NCBI RefSeq assembly: GCF_902726645.1
Contig: NZ_CACVAO010000001.1
Span: 2,774,764 to 2,838,763 of the forward strand
Length of the DNA stretch: 64,000 nucleotides
Reading direction: 5' to 3'
Source: Halobacillus ihumii
GTDB taxonomy: Bacteria > Bacillota > Bacilli > Bacillales > Halobacillaceae
Numbering within the stretch: position 1 is the stretch's first letter; every line of letters begins with the position of its first letter. A model generated the notes under the pieces. The model was given only the letters and a program-made list of their open reading frames with translations, was not told the origin of the DNA and ran no database searches. This document shows, one piece after another, positions 53,588 through 62,578 of this stretch. The position numbers and the translations under genes are program-made.

Positions 53588-55184
53588 ATTTACGTTCATA
53601 CACTTTTTCACCACGATACCATGTTTGCAGAACTTTAATTTTGTGCAGGTCTTGAGGTGGAACTTCGTGTGGATGTTGATCAACCATTACGAAATCGGCT
53701 TGATACCCAGGTTTGATCTTTCCTTTACTATCTTCACGATATTCAATTTCCGCTGGGACAGTTGTGAAAGCATGAAAGCTGTCATCCACTTTTAACTTTT
53801 CCTGGGGCATCCAGCCGCCTTGAGGATTTCCTTCAAGATCTGTCCGATTTACAGCTGTGTTGATCGTCACAAACGGGTTGATTGAGCCGATCGGTAGGTC
53901 TGAACTTAATGTAACAGGAATGTGATCACGCACTAAACTGTTAAAGGCATCACAAAATGGCAGCAATTCTTTTGGTGTCCATTTATCTTTTTTATCCCAT
54001 TCGCCCAGTAAAAAGGAGGGCTGTGTTTCGATATACGGTTTGAGTGTTCGCAGCCGATCCATAAGATCTGGGGCTAGAGTTTGAGCGTGGATGATTCGAT
54101 GCCGTCGCTCTCTCGTGTTGGCTTCTTTCTGTTCTAAAGCTTCAATCGCCTGCTCACAGGCTCGATCTCCAATTGCATGCATAGCAACTTGCATGCCGTT
54201 TTCGCCAGCCTCGGCCACCATGTCGTTAACTTGCTCCTGGCTGTAAATGAGTGTGCCACTCGTATCAGGGTTTTCAGGGTAAGGGTTTCTCATGGCCGAT
54301 GTATGAAGACGTTGGGTGCCATCTAAAAAGATTTTAATCGCTCCGACTTTTACTTGATTTGTCCCATCCCCCGTTCTAAGTTTATGGGTTTTAAGAAATT
54401 GTCTGAGGTCTCCAATATCAAAAATATAATGATGCAATTGAACATCAATAGGGAGCTCGCCTTCATTTTCAAGTTCCGTATAAGCTCTCCATAGCCGATC
54501 ATAATTTCGAATGAAATTTATATCGTCTGTATGCACGGAGGTAAGGCCGTTAGCGTTAATATGAGGAAAAGCAGCCTTCAGCGCCTGCTTGGCATCTTCT
54601 ACAGACCGCCCCCAGAAATGGCGCTTAATGTAATGGACCGCCGTATCTTTAAACCTCCCTGTCCACATTCCTTGATCGTCTTTCTCCTTAAAGATATCCG
54701 GTTCTTTTTTGAAATCTTCTTCTTCCCTTAACAATTCTAATGCTTTTTCACTAATCACACACTCGTGTCCATCTTCATGCAATAGAAAGATATAAGCATC
54801 TGCGTGAATTTCGTGCAAATCCTGGGCAGTTAATAAATGATCGATGTCATCAAATTGAGCATCATTGAACCCTTTGCCGAAAAACCACTGATTTTCTTCG
54901 AGGTTTCCATAATGATTTTCGATTAGTTCCTTCACTTCCTTAAAACTTTCGGCTTCTGTTAAGTCCAGTTCTTTTTTCAATAGTCCATATCTTAGTAAAT
55001 GCATATGACTGTCGTTGAAGCTAGGTGCAATCAGCTTTCCTTTCCCGTTAATCGTTGTTTTTTGGCCTTTGTAGGGACTTGGATGAATAGACTGGAAGAC
55101 ACCGTCGTCAAATTCAACAGCATAAGTTTGATCCTTATTCTTCTCATCAAAAGGCTGATAGATTCTTACATTATCTATGATCAC
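53586..55184 (-). CDS. YtcJ-like amidohydrolase
   Basis: A 532-residue amidohydrolase_3 protein. FNDSHMHLLRYG near 56-67 is the HxH metal motif, HEDGHE follows, KIFLDGTQ near 285-292 replaces the bridging-lysine region, MHAIGDRA near 335-342 and LSSDLPIGSINP near 430-441 complete the set. YtcJ-type enzymes are Zn-dependent hydrolases of amides or formyl groups; the natural substrate is unknown. GTG at 55184 with AGGAG nine bases upstream. Followed downstream by the convergent HTH gene, preceded by ridA on the same strand. Confidence 0.83.
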   Translation of the reverse strand: MIIDNVRIYQPFDEKNKDQTYAVEFDDGVFQSIHPSPYKGQKTTINGKGKLIAPSFNDSHMHLLRYGLLKKELDLTEAESFKEVKELIENHYGNLEENQWFFGKGFNDAQFDDIDHLLTAQDLHEIHADAYIFLLHEDGHECVISEKALELLREEEDFKKEPDIFKEKDDQGMWTGRFKDTAVHYIKRHFWGRSVEDAKQALKAAFPHINANGLTSVHTDDINFIRNYDRLWRAYTELENEGELPIDVQLHHYIFDIGDLRQFLKTHKLRTGDGTNQVKVGAIKIFLDGTQRLHTSAMRNPYPENPDTSGTLIYSQEQVNDMVAEAGENGMQVAMHAIGDRACEQAIEALEQKEANTRERRHRIIHAQTLAPDLMDRLRTLKPYIETQPSFLLGEWDKKDKWTPKELLPFCDAFNSLVRDHIPVTLSSDLPIGSINPFVTINTAVNRTDLEGNPQGGWMPQEKLKVDDSFHAFTTVPAEIEYREDSKGKIKPGYQADFVMVDQHPHEVPPQDLHKIKVLQTWYRGEKVYERK

Positions 55185-55264
55185 GAATCAATTCTCCTCT
55201 CAAGCTGGTTCTATTAAATAGTTACCACTAAAATCAATCAGTAAACCTTTTTGAGAAGTGAATG

Positions 55265-55299
55265 AAAAACGCAGAGTCATGGTTGCGACTCTGCGTTTT
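55265..55299 (-). terminator. Terminator of ridA
   Basis: AAAACGCAGAGTC pairs with GACTCTGCGTTTT around an eight-base loop. Confidence 0.9.
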
Positions 55300-55302
55300 A
55301 GC

Positions 55303-55683
55303 TTACTCTTTAACAGCAATGGCTTCGATTTCAACTTTAGCTCCTTTTGGAAGCTTTCCTACCTCTACGGCAGCACGAGCGGGGTATGGTTCACTTAAAT
55401 AGCTCGCATACACTTCATTCACAACTGCAAAGTCATCGATGTTCTCAAGATAAATATTAGCTTTTGCGATATGTTTGTAGGTAAGACCAGCTTCTTTGAG
55501 AATTGCGCCAATATTCTTCATCACTTGTTCCGTTTGCTCTTTTACATGTTCCGACACAAATAATTGTGTAGCGGGATTAAGCGGAATTTGACCTGAAATG
55601 AAAATAAGATTTCCGACGTCGACTGCCTGCGAGTAAGGTCCGATTGCAGCAGGTGCTTGGTCAGTTGAAATAGGTTTAAACAA
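55303..55683 (-). CDS. ridA: RidA family 2-iminobutanoate/2-iminopropanoate deaminase
   Basis: A 126-residue YjgF/YER057c/UK114 protein. AIGPYSQAVDVGNLIFISGQ near 13-32, and YPARAAVEVGKLPKGAKVEIEA near 100-121 with the substrate-binding Arg, are diagnostic. It hydrolyses reactive enamine/imine products of PLP enzymes. The region before its start contains AAGAGGAGTGACTTAC, including a ribosome site. Confidence 0.92.
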   Translation of the reverse strand: MFKPISTDQAPAAIGPYSQAVDVGNLIFISGQIPLNPATQLFVSEHVKEQTEQVMKNIGAILKEAGLTYKHIAKANIYLENIDDFAVVNEVYASYLSEPYPARAAVEVGKLPKGAKVEIEAIAVKE

Positions 55684-55911
55684 AGTAAGTCACTCCTCTT
55701 ATGTATAGTTAATAAATATCCTATCATGCTAAAGATATTTAAGGAATACAAAGCACCTTGAAAAAAATAAGTAGAAATAAATCATTTCCCGGGAAATATT
55801 GCTGTTTAATGTCTAGTTTTGCATTAAGAAGGTTAGAAATGGATTTACCGAAAATTTTGGCTTTACAAACTGAAAATTTTATCATTAAATTGTTATCAAC
55901 TGCCTTTTGGA

Positions 55912-56058
55912 ATGCTTTTGTTACAGGAGGATTTTTCAAGAATTACCAGGGTTCACCCTGATACAGGCAGATTCACTCGGTATAGAGAGGGTGGTGAGTG
56001 GGTACAACGACCTAAAATGATTAGAGTAATTTACCAATCAAAGGATAAGATAGCCTAG
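55912..56058 (+). CDS. Possible small protein (up to 48 aa), uncertain
   Basis: A frame ending TAG at 56056 gives a strongly protein-like C-terminus: RVHPDTGRFTRYREGGEWVQ, then RPKMIRVIYQSKDKIA. ATG at 55912 is the first start, but CAGGAGG at 55924-55930 suggests translation from a non-standard codon such as ATT at 55942. It could be a small gene or the end of a decayed one. No family is recognised. Confidence 0.3.
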   Translation: MLLLQEDFSRITRVHPDTGRFTRYREGGEWVQRPKMIRVIYQSKDKIA

Positions 56059-56063
56059 TTTGG

Positions 56064-56077
56064 TGTAAGCGATTACA
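56064..56077 (+). promoter_or_regulatory. Exact cre (CcpA) site before the NhaC gene
   Basis: TGTAAGCGATTACA matches TGWAANCGNTNWCA at every position. Confidence 0.75.
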
Positions 56078-56133
56078 TATGATCGTATTTAATGATACAC
56101 TATTTAAGGATTTCATTTGAAGGAGGGAAACTT

Positions 56134-57621
56134 GTGGCAAATTCACGAAACGATGAAGTCATTGATGAAGCAGTTGGAGAAAAGTCGATTAACAGATTAG
56201 AATTCCGTGGAGGCGTCTTTGCAGCCACAGTCCCACTAATCTTTTTCATAGTATGGGCGATTACATTAAGTGTAACGAAGCTTGTCACTGAAGAAGCATT
56301 GGTTCTCGGAATGGTAATCGGTGTAGCCATCGGTTTATTTCTTTGTAAATCAAAGTGGGCGGATTACGCACAAGCTTTAATTTCAGGAATGGCGCAGCCG
56401 ATCGGGGTCATCGCTGTTATTGCCTGGTTTTGGGCAGGGATGTTTGCTAAATTGTTATCAGCAGGCGGTCTTGTCGATGGACTCATTTGGTTTGGATTTC
56501 AGACGGGGCTGGAAGGCGGTGCCTTTGTTGGAGTAACCTTCATGCTTTCAGCGTTATTTGCAACAGCCGTTGGTACAGGATACGGAACTGTTGCAGCATT
56601 TGGTATACTCATGTACCCAGCAGGGGTTATTCTAGGAGCAGATCCAGTCTTAATGCTGGCAGCCATCTTAAGTGGTGCGGTATTCGGGGACAACCTTGCA
56701 CCTGTATCTGATACAACGATTGTTTCAGCTACAACTCAGGAGGCGGATGTGCCAGGAGTTGTTCGTTCACGATTTAAATATTCTATTACGGCGGCTATCC
56801 CAGCGCTTATTTTATTCGTGATTCTTGGTGATGGGGGAAATGCCCAAAATACAGAAGCTATGGCGAGGCTTCAGGAGCAAGTATCACCACACGGGTTGTT
56901 GCTGCTGATTCCGTTCGCATTAGTATTATATTTGGCATTGTCAGGTCATCATTTATTAACTTCTTTGACATGGGGCATTGTTGCTTCTATCGTCTTTATT
57001 ATTATTTCCGGAACACCCTTTACCGAAATCATTCATATATACAAAGATGAGGCGGGTAATGCTGTTGTAGAAGGAGCCCTCATGAGTGGTATCGGCGGCT
57101 ATTTCAATATGGCGATATTGATTCTGTTTATATTAGCAGCTGCCCACCTAATGGAAGTTGCGGGTACGATGGATAAAATTAGAGACTTTTTCCTTGGCAT
57201 TATAAAAGGAGTAGTGAAACGTGCCGAGCTTTCCATGTATGGCATTGTCGCCTTCTTGAATGTGTTTATTACGATCAATACAGCAGCAGAAATTGCGGCG
57301 GCTCCATTTGTGCGCAAGCTTGGGAAAGAAATGAATATTCATCCTTACCGTCGAGCGAACTTCCTTGATACGGTAACTTCTTCATTAGGATATATTTTTC
57401 CATGGAGTGCTGGTGTTCTTTTGGCTTGGGCCACGATTAAAGGTGCTGCCAAGGAATACGAAAATATGCCAGTCGTTAGTCCAGCTGAAGTATTCCCGTA
57501 TGTTTTTCAAGGTTGGGGACTTCTCATCGTTATGCTAATTGCAGCTTTAACAGGCTGGGGCTTACGTTACAGTGGAAAGAATGGTGAAGAAGTAAAACCG
57601 AAAGATTATGAAAATAAATAA
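56134..57621 (+). CDS. nhaC: NhaC-family antiporter, catabolite-controlled
   Basis: A 495-residue membrane protein with about twelve helices. ATAVGTGYGTVAAFGILMYPAG near 147-168 and GAVFGDNLAPVSDTTIVSA near 184-202 are NhaC-superfamily blocks. GTG at 56134 follows AAGGAGG; the frame from 56092 has no ribosome site. An exact cre site 57 bases upstream suggests CcpA repression, which fits a transporter for a carbon source (NhaC-fold malate-lactate type antiporters) better than a constitutive salt pump. A hairpin terminator follows about 100 bases downstream. Confidence 0.8.
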   Translation: MANSRNDEVIDEAVGEKSINRLEFRGGVFAATVPLIFFIVWAITLSVTKLVTEEALVLGMVIGVAIGLFLCKSKWADYAQALISGMAQPIGVIAVIAWFWAGMFAKLLSAGGLVDGLIWFGFQTGLEGGAFVGVTFMLSALFATAVGTGYGTVAAFGILMYPAGVILGADPVLMLAAILSGAVFGDNLAPVSDTTIVSATTQEADVPGVVRSRFKYSITAAIPALILFVILGDGGNAQNTEAMARLQEQVSPHGLLLLIPFALVLYLALSGHHLLTSLTWGIVASIVFIIISGTPFTEIIHIYKDEAGNAVVEGALMSGIGGYFNMAILILFILAAAHLMEVAGTMDKIRDFFLGIIKGVVKRAELSMYGIVAFLNVFITINTAAEIAAAPFVRKLGKEMNIHPYRRANFLDTVTSSLGYIFPWSAGVLLAWATIKGAAKEYENMPVVSPAEVFPYVFQGWGLLIVMLIAALTGWGLRYSGKNGEEVKPKDYENK

Positions 57622-57715
57622 AAACGAACGATGTAAAATTGAATAACAAAAACACAGATAATTAGCGAAGTGTTTTGTCGAAGCGAGGATAGAAATCCTT
57701 TCTTGACACACAATT

Positions 57716-57758
57716 AATCCGAACTGATTCCAAGAGAATGGAATCGTTCGGATTTCTT
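57716..57758 (+). terminator. Terminator after nhaC
   Basis: AATCCGAACTGATTCC pairs with GGAATCGTTCGGATT, then TCTTT. Confidence 0.82.
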
Positions 57759-57890
57759 TATGCTTAATTCAGTATTTTCCCATCCTTTTTTATAGGAGGG
57801 GAGACAGGCTGATAGTTAATACCTATAGAAAAAGAGGTGTTAGGAGGATTTCATAATAATCTGTTGTATATTTCATCTCTTTATTAAAGA

Positions 57891-57919
57891 TTGATATAGA
57901 ACACTGTTTTCCTTACAAT
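57891..57919 (+). promoter_or_regulatory. Sigma-A promoter of the acyl-CoA synthetase gene
   Basis: TTGATA and TACAAT with a 17-base spacer, about 45 bases before the start codon. Confidence 0.72.
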
Positions 57920-57924
57920 GTTAT

Positions 57925-57938
57925 TGAAAGCGCTTTAA
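57925..57938 (+). promoter_or_regulatory. cre-like site at the transcription start
   Basis: TGAAAGCGCTTTAA matches the cre consensus at 13 of 14 positions and overlaps the predicted +1, a repressing position. Confidence 0.6.
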
Positions 57939-57963
57939 TGAATAAAGGGAGGGGACGTACCGG

Positions 57964-59544
57964 ATGCATGTACCACTTTTACTGACGGATTTTTTAGATC
58001 GTGCTGTTGAATTGTATGGGGAAAAGCCTGCCATAATTGATGATGAACGAGTTCTGACATATCGTCAATTGAACGGACGGGTTAATCAATTATCAAGGGG
58101 ACTAAGGAGCCTCGGTGTGGAAAAGGGAGACAAAGTGGCCTATCTTGCTCCAAACACTACTGAAATGCTGGAAGGGTTCTACGGAGTGTTTCAAGTAGGG
58201 GCTGTCATGACAGCATTAAACACCCGTTTGCAGCCTGCTGATTATCAATTCATTTTAACCCATAGTGAAAGTAAAGTGCTGTTTGTGGATGAGGATTTAT
58301 ACCCGCTTATAAAACCAGTGTTGAAGGAGCTGCCTTCTTTGGAAAAGGTGATTATTCATGGTGAGGAAGCGGATGAACACAAAGGATATGATGAATGGCG
58401 GACTCAGTTTTCGGCGGATGCGTTTGAGCGTGCAAAACTGGAAGAAACGGATATAGCAAGTTTACTTTACACGAGCGGTACGACCGGAAACCCTAAAGGT
58501 GTGCTGCTTTCTCACCGATCCAATTACTTACATGCTTTGTCTTCGATGCATCATCTGCGTGTATCGGACGACGATACGCTGCTGCATGTGCTGCCGATGT
58601 TCCATGTGAATGGCTGGGGATCACCATTTTACTACACGATGAATGGGGCGACTCAAGTCATGTTGCGGAAGGTCGACCCGAAGTCCATTTTACAAAAAGT
58701 GAAAGACCATGGTGTCACCGCCATGCATATGGCTCCAACCGTTTTAAATATGGTTATTGAGGAGTACGATTCGAACGCTATTGAATTGGAACATGACTTG
58801 CGCGTAGTCATAGCCGGTTCTGCGCCACCGCCAGCTTTCGTACGGAAGGTTGAAGAAGACCTCAAGTGGGAATTCATTCAAGTTTATGGAATGACGGAAA
58901 TTAGCCCCTTAATTACAACATCGATACCGCGATCAACAGAACTCGATTTACCTTCAGAAGATCAGTATCTTTTAAAAGCGAAAACGGGGTATGCGATGGT
59001 TGGGTCTAAAGTCAGGGTGCTGGATGAACTTGGAGAAGAAGTGGTGCATGACGGAAAGACGAGGGGGAAAATTGCGCCCCGCTCAAATAATGTGAGGGAA
59101 GGGTATTAAAAAAATGAGACCGCCACTAAGGAAACGATTCGTGATGGCTGGTTGTACACAGGGGATATGGCGGTTGTCGATCATCAGGGTTTTATTGAGA
59201 TTGTGGATCGCAAAAAGGATGTCATTATCAGTGGAGGAGAAAATATTTCATCGATTGAGGTAGAAGGAGCCCTTTATGACCATCCTGCGATTTTAGAAGC
59301 CGCTGTGGTGGCTGTCCCCGATGAAAAATGGGGAGAAGTTCCACATGCAGTTATTGTCTTAAGGGAAGGCTATAAGGAAACAGAAGCTGATTTTATCAGT
59401 TATTGCCGCGAGCGATTAGCTCATTTCAAAGTGCCTAAGAGTTTTTCATTTGAAAATGAACTTCCTAAAACAGCTTCAGGAAAAATACAAAAAGTCGTCC
59501 TTCGTAAAGGGTTTTGGAAAGACCACGATCGTATGGTTCGATAA
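57964..59544 (+). pseudogene. AMP-dependent acyl-CoA synthetase with one in-frame stop
   Basis: One reading frame of 527 codons holds a whole fatty-acid/aromatic-acid CoA ligase, broken only by TAA at 59107-59109 (codon 382). Before it: LLYTSGTTGNPKGV near 169-182 (P-loop), VLPMFHVNGWG, VYGMTEISPL and EGY. After it, in the same frame: KNETATKETIRDGWLYTGD, the usual hinge region, then DRKKDVIISGGENISS and the catalytic Lys in KTASGKIQKV. The family normally reads GYYKNP or GYWKRP here, so a Tyr or Trp codon probably became TAA. Promoter, cre and GGGAGGGG ribosome site remain intact. Sequencing error is possible. Confidence 0.85.
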
Positions 59545-59554
59545 CGGGAAACAG

Positions 59555-59583
59555 AAAGCCTCGGATTCCGGGGCTTTAATTTG
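59555..59583 (+). terminator. Terminator after the acyl-CoA synthetase
   Basis: AAAGCCTCGG pairs with CCGGGGCTTT around ATT, then AATTT. Confidence 0.75.
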
Positions 59584-59666
59584 TAATATTTACGTTAGGG
59601 ATCGGGTGATTTGTGGTATGTAGAATAGGTGCATCAAAAATATATTCTTAGATAAGGAGAAAAAAC

Positions 59667-60731
59667 ATGTGGCTGAGGCATTCCTTCTTCAAGTATATAA
59701 CAGCTGTGATTCTCGTGTTAATCTGTATTTATTTTCTACATATTCTCCACTTTTTCCAGCCCGTTCAAACCATTATCGGTACGCTATTCTATCCTATTTT
59801 AATCGCTGGGTTTTTGTACTATTTAATAAAGCCCTTCGTTAAGTTTTTATCAAAATCCAAGTATATCCCAGAAGTGGCGGCCATTCTGATTGTATTTGCG
59901 GCAATAGCCGCACTGCTGTATGCGGGCTTTACCTATTTGGCTGATACAATCCAAAAACAAGTTTCCAGCATTACAAATTTACCAAATAAGTTAAAAGAAA
60001 CAGCTCAACAGACGGAACAAGTGATCCAAAGTAACAACTTAGGAATCCTTTCAGTTGGAGAGCTGCGCCAAAAAGTGACTAGTTTCTTTGGGAGTCTCAC
60101 CCAGCAAATTAGTGACCATCTGACAGAAGTTGTCTCCACTATTGCTGGAGCAGCAACTGTTTTAGTCATTATCCCATTTGTCTTATTTTACTTTTTAAAA
60201 GATGGTGACCGTTTAATTCCATTTTTACTAAAATCGATTCCGGAAAAGCATAAGATGGAAGGGGAGAACCTATTAAAAAATATTGACCAAACTCTGGCTG
60301 CCTATATTATTGGTCAAATAACAGTCGCTGTAGTGGATGGCGTACTTATGTACGTTGGCTATTTGCTGATTGGGCTTGATTATGCGTTAGTACTTGCCTT
60401 GTTCGTTATAATTACCGCAGTGGTTCCTTTTTTCGGACCGATCATTGGCGCTATTCCGGCTTTAGTGGTAGCTTTGTCGCAAGACCCTGTAATGGCAGTG
60501 TATGTTTTAATTATTCTTGTAGTGGTCCAGCAGCTTGAAGGAAATCTCGTGGCGCCCGTTGTGCTTGGCAACCGCCTGAACCTGCATCCTTTGACGATTA
60601 TTTTGCTGTTGGTCGTGGCGGCTGCCTTATATGGCTTTATTGGCATGGTCATCGCTGTTCCGCTGTATTCTGTTCTAAAAGTGGTATTGAAGAACCTTGT
60701 ACAATTTTTAAAGCTCAGATATCAAGGATGA
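59667..60731 (+). CDS. AI-2E transporter family permease (YtvI/PerM type)
   Basis: A 354-residue membrane protein with seven or eight helices: two N-terminal pairs, a long amphipathic central domain (about 95-165: QKQVSSITNLPNKLKETAQQ), then a C-terminal bundle with VVPFFGPIIGAIPALVVAL near 250-268 and LEGNLVAPVVLGNRLNLHPL near 290-309, the family signature. Members include Na+/H+ antiporters and putative signal exporters; the specific role is open. ATG follows AAGGAG. The next gene begins nine bases later. Confidence 0.88.
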   Translation: MWLRHSFFKYITAVILVLICIYFLHILHFFQPVQTIIGTLFYPILIAGFLYYLIKPFVKFLSKSKYIPEVAAILIVFAAIAALLYAGFTYLADTIQKQVSSITNLPNKLKETAQQTEQVIQSNNLGILSVGELRQKVTSFFGSLTQQISDHLTEVVSTIAGAATVLVIIPFVLFYFLKDGDRLIPFLLKSIPEKHKMEGENLLKNIDQTLAAYIIGQITVAVVDGVLMYVGYLLIGLDYALVLALFVIITAVVPFFGPIIGAIPALVVALSQDPVMAVYVLIILVVVQQLEGNLVAPVVLGNRLNLHPLTIILLLVVAAALYGFIGMVIAVPLYSVLKVVLKNLVQFLKLRYQG

Positions 60732-60740
60732 GGTACTTAC

Positions 60741-61688
60741 ATGGAAATGCAGGATCAATTTGTTAAAAACGTTGTGTTTTCTTTTCGAGAACAAGGAGAA
60801 AAGTGGTTAAAAGACTTGCCGCATCTTCTTCATTATTGTGAACGAAAATGGGAGTTGTCGATAAAAGAGCCTTATCCGTTGTCTTATAACTATGTGGCGC
60901 CAGCCGTGACCAGGGACGGGAATGAAGTGGTCGTTAAAATTGGCTTGCCAGGTCAAGAATTTAATCAAGAGCTTGATGCCCTTCAGGCGCTTAATCCCAA
61001 AGGTATCGTTCGACTATTAGATGAAGAACGCGAGCGTGGGGTGCTACTGTTAGAAAAAGTAGAGCCGGGGACGATGCTCTCAACAGTTGAAAAGGAAGAT
61101 GAGGTATGTCAAATAGCTGCCAGTGTGATGAAGGGACTAGTGGCCCCTGTTGAAAATAGAAAAGGGCTCCCTACGACAAGAGACCGAGAAGCAGAATTAG
61201 CTCGTATATGTGAAGAAAATCCAAACGGACTCGGCCCTTTTTCGGGGGCAGATTTAAAAAGGGCATTACATGTGTTTACGATTATGAATACGTCTGCGAG
61301 TAATTTGAAGTTACTTCATGGTGATTTCCATCATTACAACATTCTGTCTAATGGACGTGATTCGTGGATTGCGATCGATCCGAAAGGGTTAATCGGGGAA
61401 GTGGAGTATGATGTCATCCAATTTCTGATGAACCGTTTGCCGCAAGAAGGTGCGGCTGATGTTATCGCAAATAGAGTGAACCGGCTGACTGAGGAGTTAG
61501 ATTTAAACTTGAAGCGTTTGTTGCTTTGGGGATACGCACATTCTGTTCTATCCAGCGCATGGACCGTTGATATGGTAACAGATGAGTACGATCGAAGCTT
61601 CTCGCAGTGCCCGGCTGTTTTTAAGAATTTGTATGAGAGATACTATGGCCATACGATTGATGACTTTTTGGGAAAACGAGCACCATAG
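60741..61688 (+). CDS. APH-family kinase (streptomycin/hydroxyurea phosphotransferase-like)
   Basis: A 315-residue aminoglycoside-phosphotransferase-fold kinase of the APH_6_hur type. VVVKIGLPGQEFNQELDALQ near 64-83 holds the ATP-binding Lys, LLHGDFHHYNILSN near 191-204 the catalytic Asp, and IAIDPKGLIGEVEYDV near 210-225 the metal-binding DPKG. Relatives phosphorylate streptomycin or hydroxyurea, but many chromosomal members have no proven antibiotic substrate. It is coupled closely to the upstream permease gene and ends in a terminator that begins inside the last codons. Confidence 0.85.
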   Translation: MEMQDQFVKNVVFSFREQGEKWLKDLPHLLHYCERKWELSIKEPYPLSYNYVAPAVTRDGNEVVVKIGLPGQEFNQELDALQALNPKGIVRLLDEERERGVLLLEKVEPGTMLSTVEKEDEVCQIAASVMKGLVAPVENRKGLPTTRDREAELARICEENPNGLGPFSGADLKRALHVFTIMNTSASNLKLLHGDFHHYNILSNGRDSWIAIDPKGLIGEVEYDVIQFLMNRLPQEGAADVIANRVNRLTEELDLNLKRLLLWGYAHSVLSSAWTVDMVTDEYDRSFSQCPAVFKNLYERYYGHTIDDFLGKRAP

Positions 61689-61703
61689 AGGCGCTCGTTT
61701 TTT
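61673..61703 (+). terminator. Terminator of the permease-kinase operon
   Basis: AAAACGAGC pairs with GCTCGTTTT; the left arm is within the final codons of the kinase gene. Confidence 0.85.
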
Positions 61704-61709
61704 CAATCC

Positions 61710-62057
61710 TTAAGGACTTTTAGCGACTGCTCTGTCTTTCCGTACAACTCCCATTATCCCAGCGATAAGCAGTAAAGCTGCTGGAATTAAGTAGAACATC
61801 GAAATACTAATAAGGCCCCCAAGAGCAGCAGCAATCATCATAATCGCGCCTATCTTTGTTTTGCTCTTAACAAGTATGGCTCCTACAATGGCGAGAGTAG
61901 AGAACAAGAAGGCCGCCCAGCCAAGTCCGCTGATAGCACTTGCTCCCGTCTCACTGACGGCCGCATCAATTTCTCCAATGAAGATCGCAAAAAAAGCACT
62001 GAAAAACCCAAGAATTCCGCCGATTAATCCTAAAATGAATTCACTGTTACGGTCCAT
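61710..62057 (-). CDS. DUF4064-type membrane protein (115 aa)
   Basis: Four hydrophobic helices (about 8-25, 42-62, 68-85, 88-105) with the pattern FILGLIGGILGFFSAFFAIF, typical of DUF4064. ATG at 62057 has GGAGGGA ten bases upstream; the frame to 62075 is less well supported. Function unknown. Confidence 0.75.
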   Translation of the reverse strand: MDRNSEFILGLIGGILGFFSAFFAIFIGEIDAAVSETGASAISGLGWAAFLFSTLAIVGAILVKSKTKIGAIMMIAAALGGLISISMFYLIPAALLLIAGIMGVVRKDRAVAKSP

Positions 62058-62213
62058 GATGTTGTATCCCTCCACTCATAATAGAACCTGTCTATTCAAT
62101 CGTATTCGGAAGCAGACAATTTATACCTGTCCGAATTCAGCGAACCGGCGGGGAGGTGAAGAGGCTGTGTTTATCCGCGAAATTCTACATACTTCAATAC
62201 TCCTGCTCTGTAT
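62058..62213. other. Intergenic stretch without recognised feature
   Basis: A plus-strand frame crosses it from inside the DUF4064 gene but lacks a ribosome site. The promoter of the minus-strand gene should lie here. I see no repeat or RNA. Confidence 0.5.
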
Positions 62214-62243
62214 TTGGCTAAAATCCCTATACTATGTTATATT
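62214..62243 (+). promoter_or_regulatory. Candidate sigma-A promoter of the small RNA
   Basis: TTGGCT and TATATT separated by 18 bases; predicted start near 62250. Confidence 0.5.
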
Positions 62244-62249
62244 CATACC

Positions 62250-62357
62250 AATGCCATCCTACGCTAATAGCGACTGCGGGAAACTTAACCATTCTCATAG
62301 GATGGCAGGTTACATATGAAAGCCGGACTTGTTTTATAAACAAGTCCGGCTTTTTTT
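62250..62357 (+). ncRNA. Candidate ~108-nt structured RNA or cstA leader
   Basis: GCCATCCTA at 62253-62261 pairs with TAGGATGGC at 62298-62306, enclosing a short hairpin CGCTAATAGCG and an unpaired ACTGCGGGAAACTTAACC. A 15-bp perfect terminator stem (AAGCCGGACTTGTTT / AAACAAGTCCGGCTT) with seven T follows at 62319-62357. A promoter lies directly upstream. It is either a free small RNA or a terminated leader of the transporter gene 220 bases downstream. No known family is recognised. Confidence 0.5.
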
Positions 62358-62578
62358 ATTGAAGCAGCTTTAAAAGTGTCTAGTTTTCATGAAGTCAGGC
62401 CCATCCATCTCCACCCTTTTTGCTTTGTCCGCCCGCGTCGTATCCGATTTAGATCTGAAAGCGTTTTACTTTTATGAAAAAAATGGGAAAAAATATAATT
62501 TTCAGAAAAACGGTTGCTATTCGACAAAAACGGGTTTACAATACTTTTTATTATTTATTGTTGAAAGGAGGCTTCGCG

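Noticed and set aside
55758..55961. Plus-strand 67-codon and overlapping minus-strand 66-codon frames
   Set aside because: Neither has a ribosome site or family resemblance; a different frame at 55912-56058 is more protein-like.
61861..62319. Plus-strand 152-codon frame
   Set aside because: First half is antisense to the DUF4064 gene and the second half crosses the candidate RNA; no ribosome site.
62319..62342. Seven-codon leader peptide (MKAGLVL) in the terminator arm
   Set aside because: No ribosome site and no regulatory codon run; probably chance.
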